From: Acidobacteriota bacterium
Lineage (GTDB): Bacteria; Acidobacteriota; Blastocatellia; Pyrinomonadales; Pyrinomonadaceae
Reading direction: 5' to 3'
DNA: 64,000 nucleotides
Assembly (NCBI GenBank): GCA_025463125.1
Contig: JAOAPX010000041.1
Coordinates: 20,386-84,385 of the forward strand
Numbering within the stretch: position 1 is the stretch's first letter; every line of letters begins with the position of its first letter. The notes below the pieces were generated by a model. The model saw only the letters and a list, made by a program, of their open reading frames with translations, was not told the origin of the DNA and ran no database searches. The translations under genes were made by a program, and so were the position numbers. Below, piece by piece: positions 48,343 to 58,306 of this stretch.

Positions 48343-49365
48343 TTAATGTTTGTTTTTTATCTTTTCATCAATAATTTCGCACCAGATATGTGCGATGGTT
48401 ATATGAGCTTCCTGAATTCTGGCGGTTCTTTCCGCCGGAACCAAAATACATTTATCCGACAGCGAAGCGAGTTTTTTTCCTTTTTCCCCGGTTAAACCGA
48501 TAACGCCGCAGCCGTTTTTTCGGGCGTTCATAACGGCGGAAATAACATTCGGAGAGTTTCCGCTGGTGCTGATAGCAATTAAAACGTCTCCGGGTCGAGC
48601 CAGGGCTTCGATCTGCCTGGCAAAAACTCTCTCGAAACCGTAATCGTTGGCGACCGCGGTTAGCGCCGAAGTGTCCGTCGTTAAAGCAATTGCGGGCAGC
48701 GCGACGCGTTCAGTTTCAAATCGCCCGACGAATTCGGCGGCGATATGCTGCGCGTCGGCGGCGCTTCCGCCGTTTCCGCAAATTAATATTTTACCGCCTT
48801 TCATCAAAGATTCGAAAATCAGTTCGGCGCATTCTATTATCTGGGAAATCAAAGTTTCTTTAATGCTTTCGATAACCGATAAGTGCGAATTCAGCGTATC
48901 GGTAACAATTTGTTCTTCGAAACGAACAATGTTTTTTTTACCGGCTGTCGCGGGAGCTTCATTTTTTATTTTTTCGGCAATACCGCTTGAAGAAAAATCC
49001 CGTCTGAACGGAAGCGAAAAAACCTGTCCGCCGTTTTTAAGCACGAAATCAGCGCCGATAATTTCGCTGACCGCCCAATCGCCGCCTTTAACCAAAATTT
49101 GCGGCTTTATCTCTTCAATCAATTTTTCCGGCGTTAAATCATCAAATATTTTTACTTCATCAACCGGTCTTAAGCTTCCAAGTATTTCGGCGCGCCCCTT
49201 TTCGTCAATAAACGGTCGATTCGCGCCTTTTATCGCTTTAACCGATTTATCACTATTAATTCCGACAATTAATTTTGTCCCGAGAGAGCGCGCCCGTTCA
49301 AGCAAATCAATGTGCCCCGGATGAATAATATCAAAACACCCGTTGGTAAAAACAATAGTTTCCAT
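48343..49365 (-). CDS. RfaE2-GmhA fusion: heptose-1-phosphate adenylyltransferase plus sedoheptulose-7-phosphate isomerase
   Basis: 340 residues with two enzymes of the ADP-heptose pathway. Residues 1-138 are a cytidylyltransferase-like domain (FTNGCFDIIHPGHIDLL with HxGH, VGINSDKSVKAIKG, LVKGGDW) as in the HldE C-terminal half. Residues 150-340 are GmhA: CGNGGSAADAQHIAAEFVGRF, TTDTSALTAVANDYGFE, ISTSGNSPNVI and EAHITIAHIWCE. These normally sit on different proteins. With rfaE1 it covers three of the four steps; the phosphatase GmhB is not seen here. Confidence 0.93.
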   Translation of the reverse strand: METIVFTNGCFDIIHPGHIDLLERARSLGTKLIVGINSDKSVKAIKGANRPFIDEKGRAEILGSLRPVDEVKIFDDLTPEKLIEEIKPQILVKGGDWAVSEIIGADFVLKNGGQVFSLPFRRDFSSSGIAEKIKNEAPATAGKKNIVRFEEQIVTDTLNSHLSVIESIKETLISQIIECAELIFESLMKGGKILICGNGGSAADAQHIAAEFVGRFETERVALPAIALTTDTSALTAVANDYGFERVFARQIEALARPGDVLIAISTSGNSPNVISAVMNARKNGCGVIGLTGEKGKKLASLSDKCILVPAERTARIQEAHITIAHIWCEIIDEKIKNKH

Positions 49366-49482
49366 ATTTCTAATTTAGCTTATTTAACTGATGTTTTGTT
49401 AAGACATAAACGCTCTTTTAAATATCAAACAATATTAAAATAACCGTTATTCAAATAACCTTTCATTATAAAAAGCTTTTTA

Positions 49483-50247
49483 TTAATACAAAACTTCTTT
49501 ATTTTTCCGAAAAAACAATAAAATTCCTTCAACTCCATGATCACTAAAGCGAACATGGCAAGTATGACAATTATTTTGTTGCAGAATAAGCATTAAGTTG
49601 TTCAAATCATACGAATACATCGGAATTAAAGGTTCTTGCTTTTTTCCCAGAACCAGGTTTCGCACGCGGTAAGCTAAAGAAAAATCCCTGTACAATTTAA
49701 ATCTCAGTTTCTGCCCGGTTGTGGAAAGGCTGTTCGCATACCCGAAATGCAAAACGCCAATGCCGTTTTCCTCCAGCATTTCAATCATTTTTTTGAAAAT
49801 TTGCTCTCCGATTTTCGGATCAATATGCTGAAAAACTATAAAGGAATGTATGAAATCAAATTTACCGGTCAATTTTGATAAAGTATCGTCTCCTTTTACA
49901 AAGGAAACATTATCTATATCAAATGATTGAGCATTTTTTTCCGAAACCTCAAGCATTTTTGTTGAGATATCGACGCCTACGACCTCGCCGCTTCATTTTG
50001 CAATCGGCAGGGTCATCCTGGCGACGCCGCAACCGAAGTCTAACGATCTGCAAGGCTTAAAGTCTAAATTAAAGAAATCTTCAATTTCTCCCCAGATTCT
50101 GTTTACATATTCTTCACCGCGTTCGAAAAAAAGCTTCATTTTTTCGTCATCGATGGCTTCCGATCTCATTTCAGAAATGGTATTTACGGCGAAATACGGA
50201 TCATTTTCACCGAAATACTCCCAAATAGTTTCATTTTTGCTCATCAA
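49483..50247 (-). pseudogene. Class I SAM methyltransferase interrupted by in-frame TGA
   Basis: The frame from ATG 50247 encodes SAM motif I (LDFGCGVARMTLPIAK), then TGA at 49993-49995, then continues in the same frame as SGEVVGVDISTKMLEV (motif I/II) to 49483. A single C-to-T change from CGA (Arg) would explain it. The downstream part has FIHSFIVFQHIDP and a good C-terminus, so the rest is intact, indicating a recent nonsense mutation, a sequencing error or readthrough. Full length would be 254 residues. Its ATG overlaps the polymerase stop (ATGA). Confidence 0.85.
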
Positions 50248-51767
50248 ACACTTCTTCCTTTACTCTTTATAATCAAGTTAACTAATAACAGACTTATTAT
50301 TAAAACAAAACAGGTTCGGATAATTGAGGGAAATATTGTCGCGTAAAACGCCTCATAGGAAACAACGGTTAAAAGCGGAAAATACGCGATTTTTTTCCAG
50401 GCAGCCGGATATGGCGTTTCAATCAAACACGCGTAAAGCAACCGCAGATAAATTCCTAAAACCAGCATTCCCAGCGGAACGCCGATCGGACCGAAATTTC
50501 TTAAAAGGTCTCCAAACGGTGAAATCGCGAATGAATTTTCACTATAATTAAAATATAAATCACTGTATGCCCTGGCATCGGAAGTTTGCGGCTTATCAGT
50601 CCAAACGAATCGAGGGATAAAAGAGGTAAGCAAATCGTTTACAATATTATTCTCTAACCCGTAACTGGATTCATACGGGGCAAGCTTTTCATAATTAGCG
50701 ACAACCACAGCCAGGGAACTTAAGTTTTCAATTCTTTCAGCCAGACTTTTTGCGCCCTGCTCAATAACAATGGTCGGATCTTCGGTTGACAGGTAGTCGA
50801 GGGTCGCACCTATCTGCCCGATGTAATCGCCCGCGTTAACCCTCGCTTCCGATCCTTTTATATTTCTAAAAGAAGTGCCGTAAATAATTCCGATAAATAC
50901 CGCAACCGACAGGATGACGCCGAAAAGCGCCGTATGCTGCCATTTCAAACGACGTCCCGAATACTGAAATGCCATGGCAATAGGTATAATGCTGACCAGA
51001 AGGCTGCTGCGGCTTCCGAGCATTGCCATTCTCAAAGGAAGAAAAAGAATCAGAACGGCTAAAACGATATAATAAATTCCAGTCTTTTTTTTTGTACTGA
51101 AGATCGTCAGCCATAACAGTATCGTTCCTTCATTAAGAAGAATTAACAGAAAGGATAAAAGCCCGTCAAAGATGCTGATTTCATCAACTCTTTGATAGCC
51201 AAGCAAGCCCTGGATAAACCCTAAAATGTTAAAGCCGACACCGGCTAAAAGCAGCAAAATGCCGGGACCCCATGCTTCGGAAATGTCCCATTTCCATTTT
51301 GGCAGGTATAATTCAACTTTTTCGGCGAAGTATTTCCCGACCGGCAAAAAATATCCGACGGTCATCGCCATAAAACCGACCGTTACATACACTAATGTCA
51401 GCGGTATATTGTATTGAGGATCGTCAATAAAGCTTAAAAAATACGGGTCTGACCAGCCCAATGTTAAAATCACGCTGCCGAGCACAAAAGCCGGAAAAAT
51501 ATAGATCCAGGTGGCAAAAATAAGCGGATGAAAAGGATCGAACTTTTTTATATAAAAAAGATAAATACTGGGAGCTAAAACCACTATGCCGGCAAAAAGC
51601 GTCCAGGGGACGAGATAATATGTGTTAAAGGCATCTTTAAATCCATCTTCAATCCAGAAAAACATAAAGGCGGCTAAAACACATAAACTCCATAAAAAGA
51701 TAATCGGTGTTAATAAACTGCCCCGAACGCCCCGTTTCAACGGGTTATGAAGATTTGATTCCATCAT
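50244..51767 (-). CDS. Wzy-like O-antigen/oligosaccharide repeat unit polymerase
   Basis: 507-residue membrane protein with about twelve hydrophobic segments and a large periplasmic loop (RNIKGSEARVNAGDYIGQIG to FVWTDKPQTSDARAYSDLYF), the usual layout of Wzy/O-antigen polymerases; the AMLGSRSSLLV stretch is typical of this class. It would join lipid-linked repeat units in the periplasm. The N-terminus carries NPLKRGVRGS, a peptide that looks repeat-derived. Start is supported by AAGGGAAG. Confidence 0.85.
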   Translation of the reverse strand: MMESNLHNPLKRGVRGSLLTPIIFLWSLCVLAAFMFFWIEDGFKDAFNTYYLVPWTLFAGIVVLAPSIYLFYIKKFDPFHPLIFATWIYIFPAFVLGSVILTLGWSDPYFLSFIDDPQYNIPLTLVYVTVGFMAMTVGYFLPVGKYFAEKVELYLPKWKWDISEAWGPGILLLLAGVGFNILGFIQGLLGYQRVDEISIFDGLLSFLLILLNEGTILLWLTIFSTKKKTGIYYIVLAVLILFLPLRMAMLGSRSSLLVSIIPIAMAFQYSGRRLKWQHTALFGVILSVAVFIGIIYGTSFRNIKGSEARVNAGDYIGQIGATLDYLSTEDPTIVIEQGAKSLAERIENLSSLAVVVANYEKLAPYESSYGLENNIVNDLLTSFIPRFVWTDKPQTSDARAYSDLYFNYSENSFAISPFGDLLRNFGPIGVPLGMLVLGIYLRLLYACLIETPYPAAWKKIAYFPLLTVVSYEAFYATIFPSIIRTCFVLIISLLLVNLIIKSKGRSV

Positions 51768-51783
51768 AAACTTCCCTTAAATA

Positions 51784-52491
51784 CTACTTTAATTGCGCAA
51801 TGATGATTCTCCCTTCGCCGCCCTTTTCACCTTTTAATAAAGGGCTCATTAGCCTTCCGATGAGTCCGCCGATTTTCCCCTTCAAGTTTGTTCCCGTTTC
51901 ATATTTATACCTGTTAAATCCTTCCCATGCTATTTCAAATCCCGCTTCTTCCAGAAGCATCTCTAATTTCCATTTAAATATGGGCGTGATATGCGCCGGG
52001 CGTACCGTTTCATATTCTCCGAAATAATTAAGACGTCCCGTATAAAAATAAATCAACCTGGAATTGACGGCTTCTACGTTTGGCGTTGTTAAAAAGACAA
52101 GCCCGCCGGGTTTTAGTAATTTTGCGCATTCTCTTGCAAAACAAAAAGGGTTCTCAAGGTGCTCGATGATTTCGATAGCGACAATCGCGTCGTATTTAGC
52201 ATCATTCGTTATTATTTTCCCGGCAAATTCGCTATCCAGGTTTTCGACTTTTAACTCGATATCTTTTACCTTCCAATTCTCCCTGCTGCCGTCAACCGCT
52301 AAAACGTGGTGCCCGAGTTTTTGAAGTTTGATTGAAAAGGCTCCTTCGCCCGCGCCTAAATCGATGACGCGGCTGGGCTTAGTCAGATGTTTTTTTATCA
52401 GATCAAAAACAATTTCGTGAGTATCAACGCCTGCCATCGACGCCGGCGCCGCTTCACTTTCATTTACTTTTTCCGCTATGGTGTCTTGCAT
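51784..52491 (-). CDS. Class I SAM-dependent methyltransferase
   Basis: 235 residues: motif I VIDLGAGEGAFSIKL, acidic HVLAVDGS, IVAIEIIEHLENPF and LLKPGGLVFLTTPN, as in UbiG-like methyltransferases. Probably O-methylates a sugar or chain end in the polysaccharide. The C-terminus carries SPLLKGEKGGEG, which looks repeat-derived and does not fit the fold. Confidence 0.88.
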   Translation of the reverse strand: MQDTIAEKVNESEAAPASMAGVDTHEIVFDLIKKHLTKPSRVIDLGAGEGAFSIKLQKLGHHVLAVDGSRENWKVKDIELKVENLDSEFAGKIITNDAKYDAIVAIEIIEHLENPFCFARECAKLLKPGGLVFLTTPNVEAVNSRLIYFYTGRLNYFGEYETVRPAHITPIFKWKLEMLLEEAGFEIAWEGFNRYKYETGTNLKGKIGGLIGRLMSPLLKGEKGGEGRIIIAQLK

Positions 52492-52507
52492 TTATTTTTT
52501 AAAACCC

Positions 52508-53185
52508 TTAATTTTTGTCGTTAAGCATACAAACAGCGATTACGCCGTCAGCCATTTGAGGTGATATTTTTATACTCATATCATTGATAAAATTATAAAC
52601 TCCCCGGTTAAACGGGCGATGTTCATTTCCAATATCGTAAAAACAAAAATTTTCAACCCTGAAATTTTCTCTCTGCAATACTAAGCTTAGTGTTTTGTAT
52701 GAGTAATAAGCAACATGATCCGGGTGAACGGGCTCATTTGCGCCGCCTTTCCCGCGCAAGCCGTAAAGTAGAAACCGTAAAATACCGTAGGCATTAATCG
52801 TCGTGATAACAAGAGCCGTTTTACTATGCATAAATCGCTTGATGCCCTTTAAAAAAAGCCCCGGGTTCGATAAATGTTCTATAATTTCACCGGCGATGAT
52901 GACGTCGAATGTTTCATTAAGATTTACGTCTTCAAGCTTTTCCAAATCAGCCCGATAAAGCTTTTCGGTCCCGTATTTATACAAAATATCCAGACCTGCC
53001 TGATCGAAATCAAAGCCGTATAACTCTTTCGCCGTTTTCTTCAGATCAAAATGCAGCAACATTTCATTTTTGATTGAATCTTCCGTATACGGGTAATTTG
53101 TGCAGCCGAGGTGGAGCACTTTTTTGCCCGAACTTATTTCTTTGATAAAATCGATCCGTTGTACGACTCCAATTTTTTTGCTCAT
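52508..53185 (-). CDS. SAM-dependent methyltransferase-like protein
   Basis: 225 residues. VLHLGCTNYPYTEDS replaces the usual GxGxG of motif I, followed by GFDFDQAGLDIL, FDVIIAGEIIEHLSNPG and a C-terminal half typical of Methyltransf_23/11 proteins of polysaccharide loci. Its ATG directly follows the flippase stop. Substrate unknown. Confidence 0.82.
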   Translation of the reverse strand: MSKKIGVVQRIDFIKEISSGKKVLHLGCTNYPYTEDSIKNEMLLHFDLKKTAKELYGFDFDQAGLDILYKYGTEKLYRADLEKLEDVNLNETFDVIIAGEIIEHLSNPGLFLKGIKRFMHSKTALVITTINAYGILRFLLYGLRGKGGANEPVHPDHVAYYSYKTLSLVLQRENFRVENFCFYDIGNEHRPFNRGVYNFINDMSIKISPQMADGVIAVCMLNDKN

Positions 53186-54691
53186 TTATTTACTGAAAAG
53201 CCTGTTTACCAGTTGTCTTTCTTCGACACTAATAAAATTCAAAAGAAATAATAAAACACAATAAACAATACCGCCCGCAGCAGTCGCCGTAATTAGCGTA
53301 AACCAGTTTAGAGCCAGGTTTGTAATCAATATTTTCTCAACAATCGCGCAGAAAAAAGCCGCGACAACTAACTTTCCGATTAAATACATCCAGAATCGGG
53401 TTTGTATTTTTTGGAAAACGCGTTTTTCAATTTTGAAAATTGAAAAAAATATCACCGCGAATCCGGCTAAACGCCCGAATGCCACTCCGTAATTTCCGTA
53501 GTCCGGGGTTAAGGCAATCATAAGTATCACGCTGACAACCAGACAAATTGAAAAAACCGAAAAATTATAATTTGTATAGCCCAATCCCTCGGTCATTTGC
53601 CATGAAACAGCCAGAATCGCCGCAAGGCTAAACGTAATTGTGTGCAAAACCAGCAAATCCGAAGAATTATCCGCAAACTCCTTTCCAAGCCAAAGTCATA
53701 AAAAATAATAGCTTTCAACTATCAATGATGTCGCCAGAAAAACGACCGTCATACAAACGATTTTTGTTGCTTTTGTATAAAGACGCAGAAGTTTTTCCGT
53801 GTCGTTTTTCATTTCGCTGGCTAAAGGAAACACGACCAGCAACAAGCTTGAAACAAAGCCGTGAATATATAAGCTCAGACTCATCGGCACGACATAATAA
53901 GTCAGGCTTTCCGCGCCCAGTTTTCTGGTTACCCAACCTCTTTCAAATAAAAGAAGTAAATTAGAAAGAACCTGATAGCCGATTATACCGGAACTGTATT
54001 TTAAGACCGTTTGCAATATTTCTCTTCCGAATTTAAGGCTTATGCCAAATTCCGGTAAAAGCCGTTTTGCATAAACCGCAAATATCACGCACGACAAAAA
54101 AGAAACAACAACGTTCCATACGAGCAAGGTTAAAAGTCCATAACCGTAAAGTGCAAGTATAAGATTTCCGGCGAGAAGAGCAAAACTGTTGAAATTGTAT
54201 ATTTTCGAATAAACGTCAAATCGATGTATTCCCTGCATTACCGCGCTAAACACCTGGCTTAGCATCGAAATGAATATTATCAAGGAAGCGAGATACAGCC
54301 CGTAAATCGCTTTATTTTGGGCAGCCGTTTCAATCTCGAAAACATCAGTAACGAAAAATCTCGAAAAACCGATGAATATTCCAATTACAATAACGCCGAC
54401 CGCAATATTTAGGTAAAACGTTGCGGAGATAACTTCTTTTATCTTCTCGACTTCGCCGTTAATTCTATATTCGGCGATGTATTTCGTAATCGCCCGACCG
54501 ATACTAAAATTAAACGAGTAACCGATAAATCCTAAAACCAAAGCATAAATGCCGTAATCTTCGGTTCCGAGGGCTTTTATAATTTCGCGCGTTGCGACAA
54601 AACTTAAACCTAACGGTAAAATCCAGGTCAAAAAGCCGTAAAATACGTTTCTAACAATGCTTTTTCCTGTCTGTAACTGGCTTTTTTCCAT
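53186..54691 (-). pseudogene. Wzx-like flippase interrupted by in-frame TGA
   Basis: Polysaccharide-repeat flippase of the MOP family, full length 501 codons with about 12-14 helices. From ATG 54691 the protein runs VRNVFYGFLTWILPLGLSF to IVESYYFL, meets TGA at 53696-53698, and continues in frame with LWLGKEFADNSSDLL and the last helices to 53186. Intact homologues typically read FL-x-LWLGKEFA at this point, so one substitution (for example CGA to TGA) explains it. Loss would block repeat-unit export unless suppressed or supplied elsewhere. A separate Met start exists downstream but would give only the last 156 residues. Confidence 0.85.
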
Positions 54692-54694
54692 TTA

Positions 54695-55897
54695 CTATTC
54701 GCCAAGCGATTCTTTATACGCGTTAATCGCTACGCGTGCCGCCTGACGCTCATCGAAATTGTCCAAAACCCATCTGCGACCGTTTTCGGATAATCTTTTT
54801 CTCAAAACATCGTCGTTTTTCAGACTCAAAATTCCGTTCGACAACCCGGAAACGTCTCCGGGTTCGATTAAAATACCGGTTTCAAGGTTTTTCACGGCTT
54901 CCGGTATTGCGTAAACATTTGTTGAAATGGAAGGAATTCCAAGCGCCATCGCTTCCAGCAGCGAAATTGGCAGCCCTTCGACGAAGCTCGGAAGCGTAAA
55001 AACATCTGCCAGGCGAAAAAGTCTGAATAAGTCTTTTCTTTCTTTTCCGACTTGATCCGACATTATCAAACGAAATTTTTCACCGAGACCGTATTCTTCC
55101 GCTTTTAATAAATCTTCAGCATTCGGTTTCGAGTTTGAAACCCAAACGAATATAACGTCATCGGTTTTTTGGCAAACAATCTTCGCCGCGTCTAAAAAAG
55201 TCCAGCGCCCTTTTCGGTCTATAAACTGCCCGACGCACAAGACAATAAACTTTTTTTTCGGCAGATCATATTTTTCCAGCAAGAGGTCGCGATCTAATTT
55301 TTCTTCAAGTGACGAATCTATTTCGGGCGGGTTAATACTTGTGTAAGTTATCTTTATGCTATTTCCGAAAGTTTCCGTGTAATACTTTTTAAAGTATTCT
55401 TTAGCATCCCGGTTCGAACAAAACACTTTGAAGTTTTTAAACTGCGATATTGCTTTGAACTTAAGCTTCCAAAGCAAATCCCGCCATTTCGACGCGGGCG
55501 GAAGCGCGTTATGCGCCGTAATAAAAACTCTCGTTCGCAGACTAAGAGAAATTAATGAAGCGATTGATTGCTGCGGCGAAAGATCGATATGAACAATATT
55601 TCTTGATAAATCGAATTTTTCCAGGTGTCTTAACATCGCCCGCTCGCTAATAAATTTCCGCTTATGTAAATTGAATTTATTTTTCAGCCCGTAAACGGCT
55701 CCGCCGGTTATGTGTCCCTTAAAAAATTCATATTTAATATTTTCTTCATCGAGAAAGCTTATAAACTGTTGGTTTGAGCCTTCCGGCAAAACTACAATTA
55801 CATCAAATTCCTTCCTGGCTTCTTTCATAATAGCCAGTAAATGAATCTGCGCTCCGCCCCATTCCAGATAATTCCAAGCGTATATGATTTGCCGCAT
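54695..55897 (-). CDS. Glycosyltransferase family 4
   Basis: 400 residues: N-terminal YAWNYLEWGGAQIHLLAIM (acceptor-side GT-B motif), FIVLCVGQFIDRKGRWTFLDAAKI and the donor site PSFVEGLPISLLEAMALGIPSISTN. It lies 3 bases before the flippase gene. Sugar unknown. Confidence 0.92.
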   Translation of the reverse strand: MRQIIYAWNYLEWGGAQIHLLAIMKEARKEFDVIVVLPEGSNQQFISFLDEENIKYEFFKGHITGGAVYGLKNKFNLHKRKFISERAMLRHLEKFDLSRNIVHIDLSPQQSIASLISLSLRTRVFITAHNALPPASKWRDLLWKLKFKAISQFKNFKVFCSNRDAKEYFKKYYTETFGNSIKITYTSINPPEIDSSLEEKLDRDLLLEKYDLPKKKFIVLCVGQFIDRKGRWTFLDAAKIVCQKTDDVIFVWVSNSKPNAEDLLKAEEYGLGEKFRLIMSDQVGKERKDLFRLFRLADVFTLPSFVEGLPISLLEAMALGIPSISTNVYAIPEAVKNLETGILIEPGDVSGLSNGILSLKNDDVLRKRLSENGRRWVLDNFDERQAARVAINAYKESLGE

Positions 55898-55965
55898 AAA
55901 ACCCGTTTCAAACTGTAAATAACAACGTCCAGCGTCTCGCTTCTTTTTAATCTCAAATGCTTATT

Positions 55966-56898
55966 TTAATTTGCAGGAATTTTATCTTTGCAAATTTCAG
56001 TAAGCGGTTTTTCCTGTAAACCGGCATTTATACTCTCTGCATTTTTTCGCAGAGCGACGCGAACAAAAAACACGCCGAATGCCGCCACGGCGTGAAGTTT
56101 TGTCGGGGCGCTATCCCAATAGCTGTAAAATCGACGGCGAATATTATGAACGTGACCTAAATTTACAAAAAGCGCGTTGAATTTTTCCTTTAAAGACATC
56201 TTTAAAACTCTTTGCGGGATATTATTCGGCTGACAAAACACGCGCGCGCGCGGATCCACCAACAGCCGCCACCCTTTTTTTCTCAAACGCGGAGTATATT
56301 CGGCATCGCCGAAATTCGGGTATTTCACGGCATTCATCAAACCGTTTTCTTTAATTGCCTGAACCGGAACCAGGACACAATTTCCGACGATCAAACCGAC
56401 TTCCCAGGGATTTTTCGGGATCGTCCAAACAGTTTGATTTTGCCAGTGACGCCAACCGCCGGAAAGCGTTTCCCACATCGGGGACACCTGAAAAAGCTTG
56501 TGAGGCGTATCCCATAACAATAAAAGAGAACCGACAACCGAACGTGGAAACTTCTCTGCGGTTTCGACCATATATTTTAAAAATTTGGAGTCGAAAACCT
56601 GATCGTCGTTCATCATCAAAATATAATCGGGTTCGCGCTTCAAGGCTGCGCGGACACCGACATTCGTGCCCTCGGTAAACCACAAATTGCCGTCGCCGCG
56701 AATTAATTCGACATCAGGAAAGTCTTTACCGATAGCTTCCGATGTTCCGTCGGTCGAGCCGTCATCAACCACAACTATATGAACATCCAAACCTTCACAA
56801 TCGATTTTAGCGAGGCTTCGCAGGCATTGAAGCGTCAGCTCGCGCCGGTTATGAACGGGAAAAACGATTCCAACCTTTATTTTATTATTTTTGATCAT
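55966..56898 (-). CDS. Glycosyltransferase family 2
   Basis: About 310 residues, GT-A fold: VGIVFPVHNRRELTLQCLRSL, VVVDDGSTDGTSEAI, LRGDGNLWFTEGTNVGVRAAL-like region and the DxD-type MMNDDQVF. The rhamnosyltransferase-like GDAEYTPRLRKKGWRLLVDPRARVFC is present. ATG 56898 overlaps the dehydrogenase gene by 14 bases. Confidence 0.92.
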   Translation of the reverse strand: MIKNNKIKVGIVFPVHNRRELTLQCLRSLAKIDCEGLDVHIVVVDDGSTDGTSEAIGKDFPDVELIRGDGNLWFTEGTNVGVRAALKREPDYILMMNDDQVFDSKFLKYMVETAEKFPRSVVGSLLLLWDTPHKLFQVSPMWETLSGGWRHWQNQTVWTIPKNPWEVGLIVGNCVLVPVQAIKENGLMNAVKYPNFGDAEYTPRLRKKGWRLLVDPRARVFCQPNNIPQRVLKMSLKEKFNALFVNLGHVHNIRRRFYSYWDSAPTKLHAVAAFGVFFVRVALRKNAESINAGLQEKPLTEICKDKIPAN

Positions 56899-58228
56899 CG
56901 CCGTTTTGCAGATCATTAAAACGCCCTATTGCTAAAAGGTTTATGTTTTTATGCAATTTATCCGCGTCAATCTGTCTCCAGCAATCGATTACGGTTAATT
57001 TTTCCTTCGGCACAAATCTTTCGATCGCTTCCTTATAATCTTTTGACATTAAGGTTAAGACGCACACAGGCGAACTATTTAAACAATCTTCAATCGAAGC
57101 CGAATAACTTATCTCATCATCGAATAAAGTTTGAGCGCTTTCCATTGCCAGCGGATCGTAGATCGTGACATCTACATCATCAATAACAAGTTCCTGAATT
57201 AAAGAAACAGCGGGTGAAGCTTCGACTACCGGAGTTTTATCCTTGAACGCGACGCCGAGAACGGAAATCTTCTTTTCCTTTGTCATAAATGATTTAACCG
57301 TCTCGGCAAGATGCTTGTTCTGCACGACATTCACTCTCTCAACGGATTCCATCAAGATCGGACTCAAATTATACTGCTGTGAGATTGTCATAAACGCCTT
57401 TGTATCGCGCGGAAAACAAGTTCCGCCGAAAGCCAAGCCGCCCCGCAGATAATACGGCGAAATGCGCTTATCGACTCCGATGGCGCTGGTAATCGCATCG
57501 ACATCAGTTCCCGGAATTCGTTCGCAGAGATTCGCAATCGTATTGGCGAAGCTGATTTTCATTGTGATATAAGCGTTGAGACTAACCTTCGCAACCTCTG
57601 CGCTGATTAAAGACATTCGCGCTATTTTGGGCTGATTGTGACACATTTTTTTGTGCAGAGCCTCGACCTTATCGCCTGCTTCGGGGCGGCTTTCGCCGAT
57701 TATTACGAGATCCGGATTACGAAAATCTTTAGCGACGCTTCCGAGAGCGACGAAATCGGGATCAAAACAAACATCAAAATCCTTTTTATATTTTCGCCCC
57801 GAATATTGTTCGATTAAAGGAATAAATGTTTTTTCGGTCGAGCCCGGAACGACCGTCGAACTGATTACAAACAAATGATACGGCTTTTTGCTTTTGCCGA
57901 AAGCTTCCGAGAGAGATTTTAAGGCTGATTTAACGTACCGATTTGAAAACCGCCCGTCTCCGATGCTCGGAGTCGCGACAAGAATAAAGGTTATGTCGGT
58001 TTTTTCAATCGCCTCCGCATGATTGTTTGTGGCGCGAAATTTTTCGCCGAGTTCATCGATTAATTCCTGGTATTCGGGCTCGACAATCGGCGTTTTACCG
58101 TTGTTTATTGCATCAACGACATCTTCCTTAACATCTACGCCAAGCGTTTCCACACCGCTTGAAGCAAAACATAAAGCTAAACCCAAGCCGAGCTTTCCCA
58201 GCCCGACGACGGAAACTGCATCATTCAT
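56885..58228 (-). CDS. UDP-sugar 6-dehydrogenase (UDP-glucose/UDP-HexNAc type)
   Basis: 447 residues from ATG 58228. N-terminal VVGLGKLGLGLALCFASSG NAD site, ISSTVVPGSTEKTF, SLNAYITMKISFANTIANLCE and the catalytic cysteine in GGTCFPRD; C-terminal VLGVAFKDKTPVVEASPAV. It makes a uronic acid for the polysaccharide; whether from UDP-Glc or UDP-HexNAc cannot be told. Confidence 0.92.
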   Translation of the reverse strand: MNDAVSVVGLGKLGLGLALCFASSGVETLGVDVKEDVVDAINNGKTPIVEPEYQELIDELGEKFRATNNHAEAIEKTDITFILVATPSIGDGRFSNRYVKSALKSLSEAFGKSKKPYHLFVISSTVVPGSTEKTFIPLIEQYSGRKYKKDFDVCFDPDFVALGSVAKDFRNPDLVIIGESRPEAGDKVEALHKKMCHNQPKIARMSLISAEVAKVSLNAYITMKISFANTIANLCERIPGTDVDAITSAIGVDKRISPYYLRGGLAFGGTCFPRDTKAFMTISQQYNLSPILMESVERVNVVQNKHLAETVKSFMTKEKKISVLGVAFKDKTPVVEASPAVSLIQELVIDDVDVTIYDPLAMESAQTLFDDEISYSASIEDCLNSSPVCVLTLMSKDYKEAIERFVPKEKLTVIDCWRQIDADKLHKNINLLAIGRFNDLQNGDDQK

Positions 58229-58306
58229 AAATTCGTAGTCAGTAGTAAATTTATACGAATGGATGACAAATAATATTTCGTCATCCATTTTTTCAATCTT
58301 TAGTTT

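Noticed and set aside
49993..53698. TGA recoding (selenocysteine or reassigned code)
   Set aside because: Other genes use TGA as a normal stop, often in ATGA overlaps; neither position is one where Sec, Trp or Gly is expected, and no SECIS-like structure was evident.
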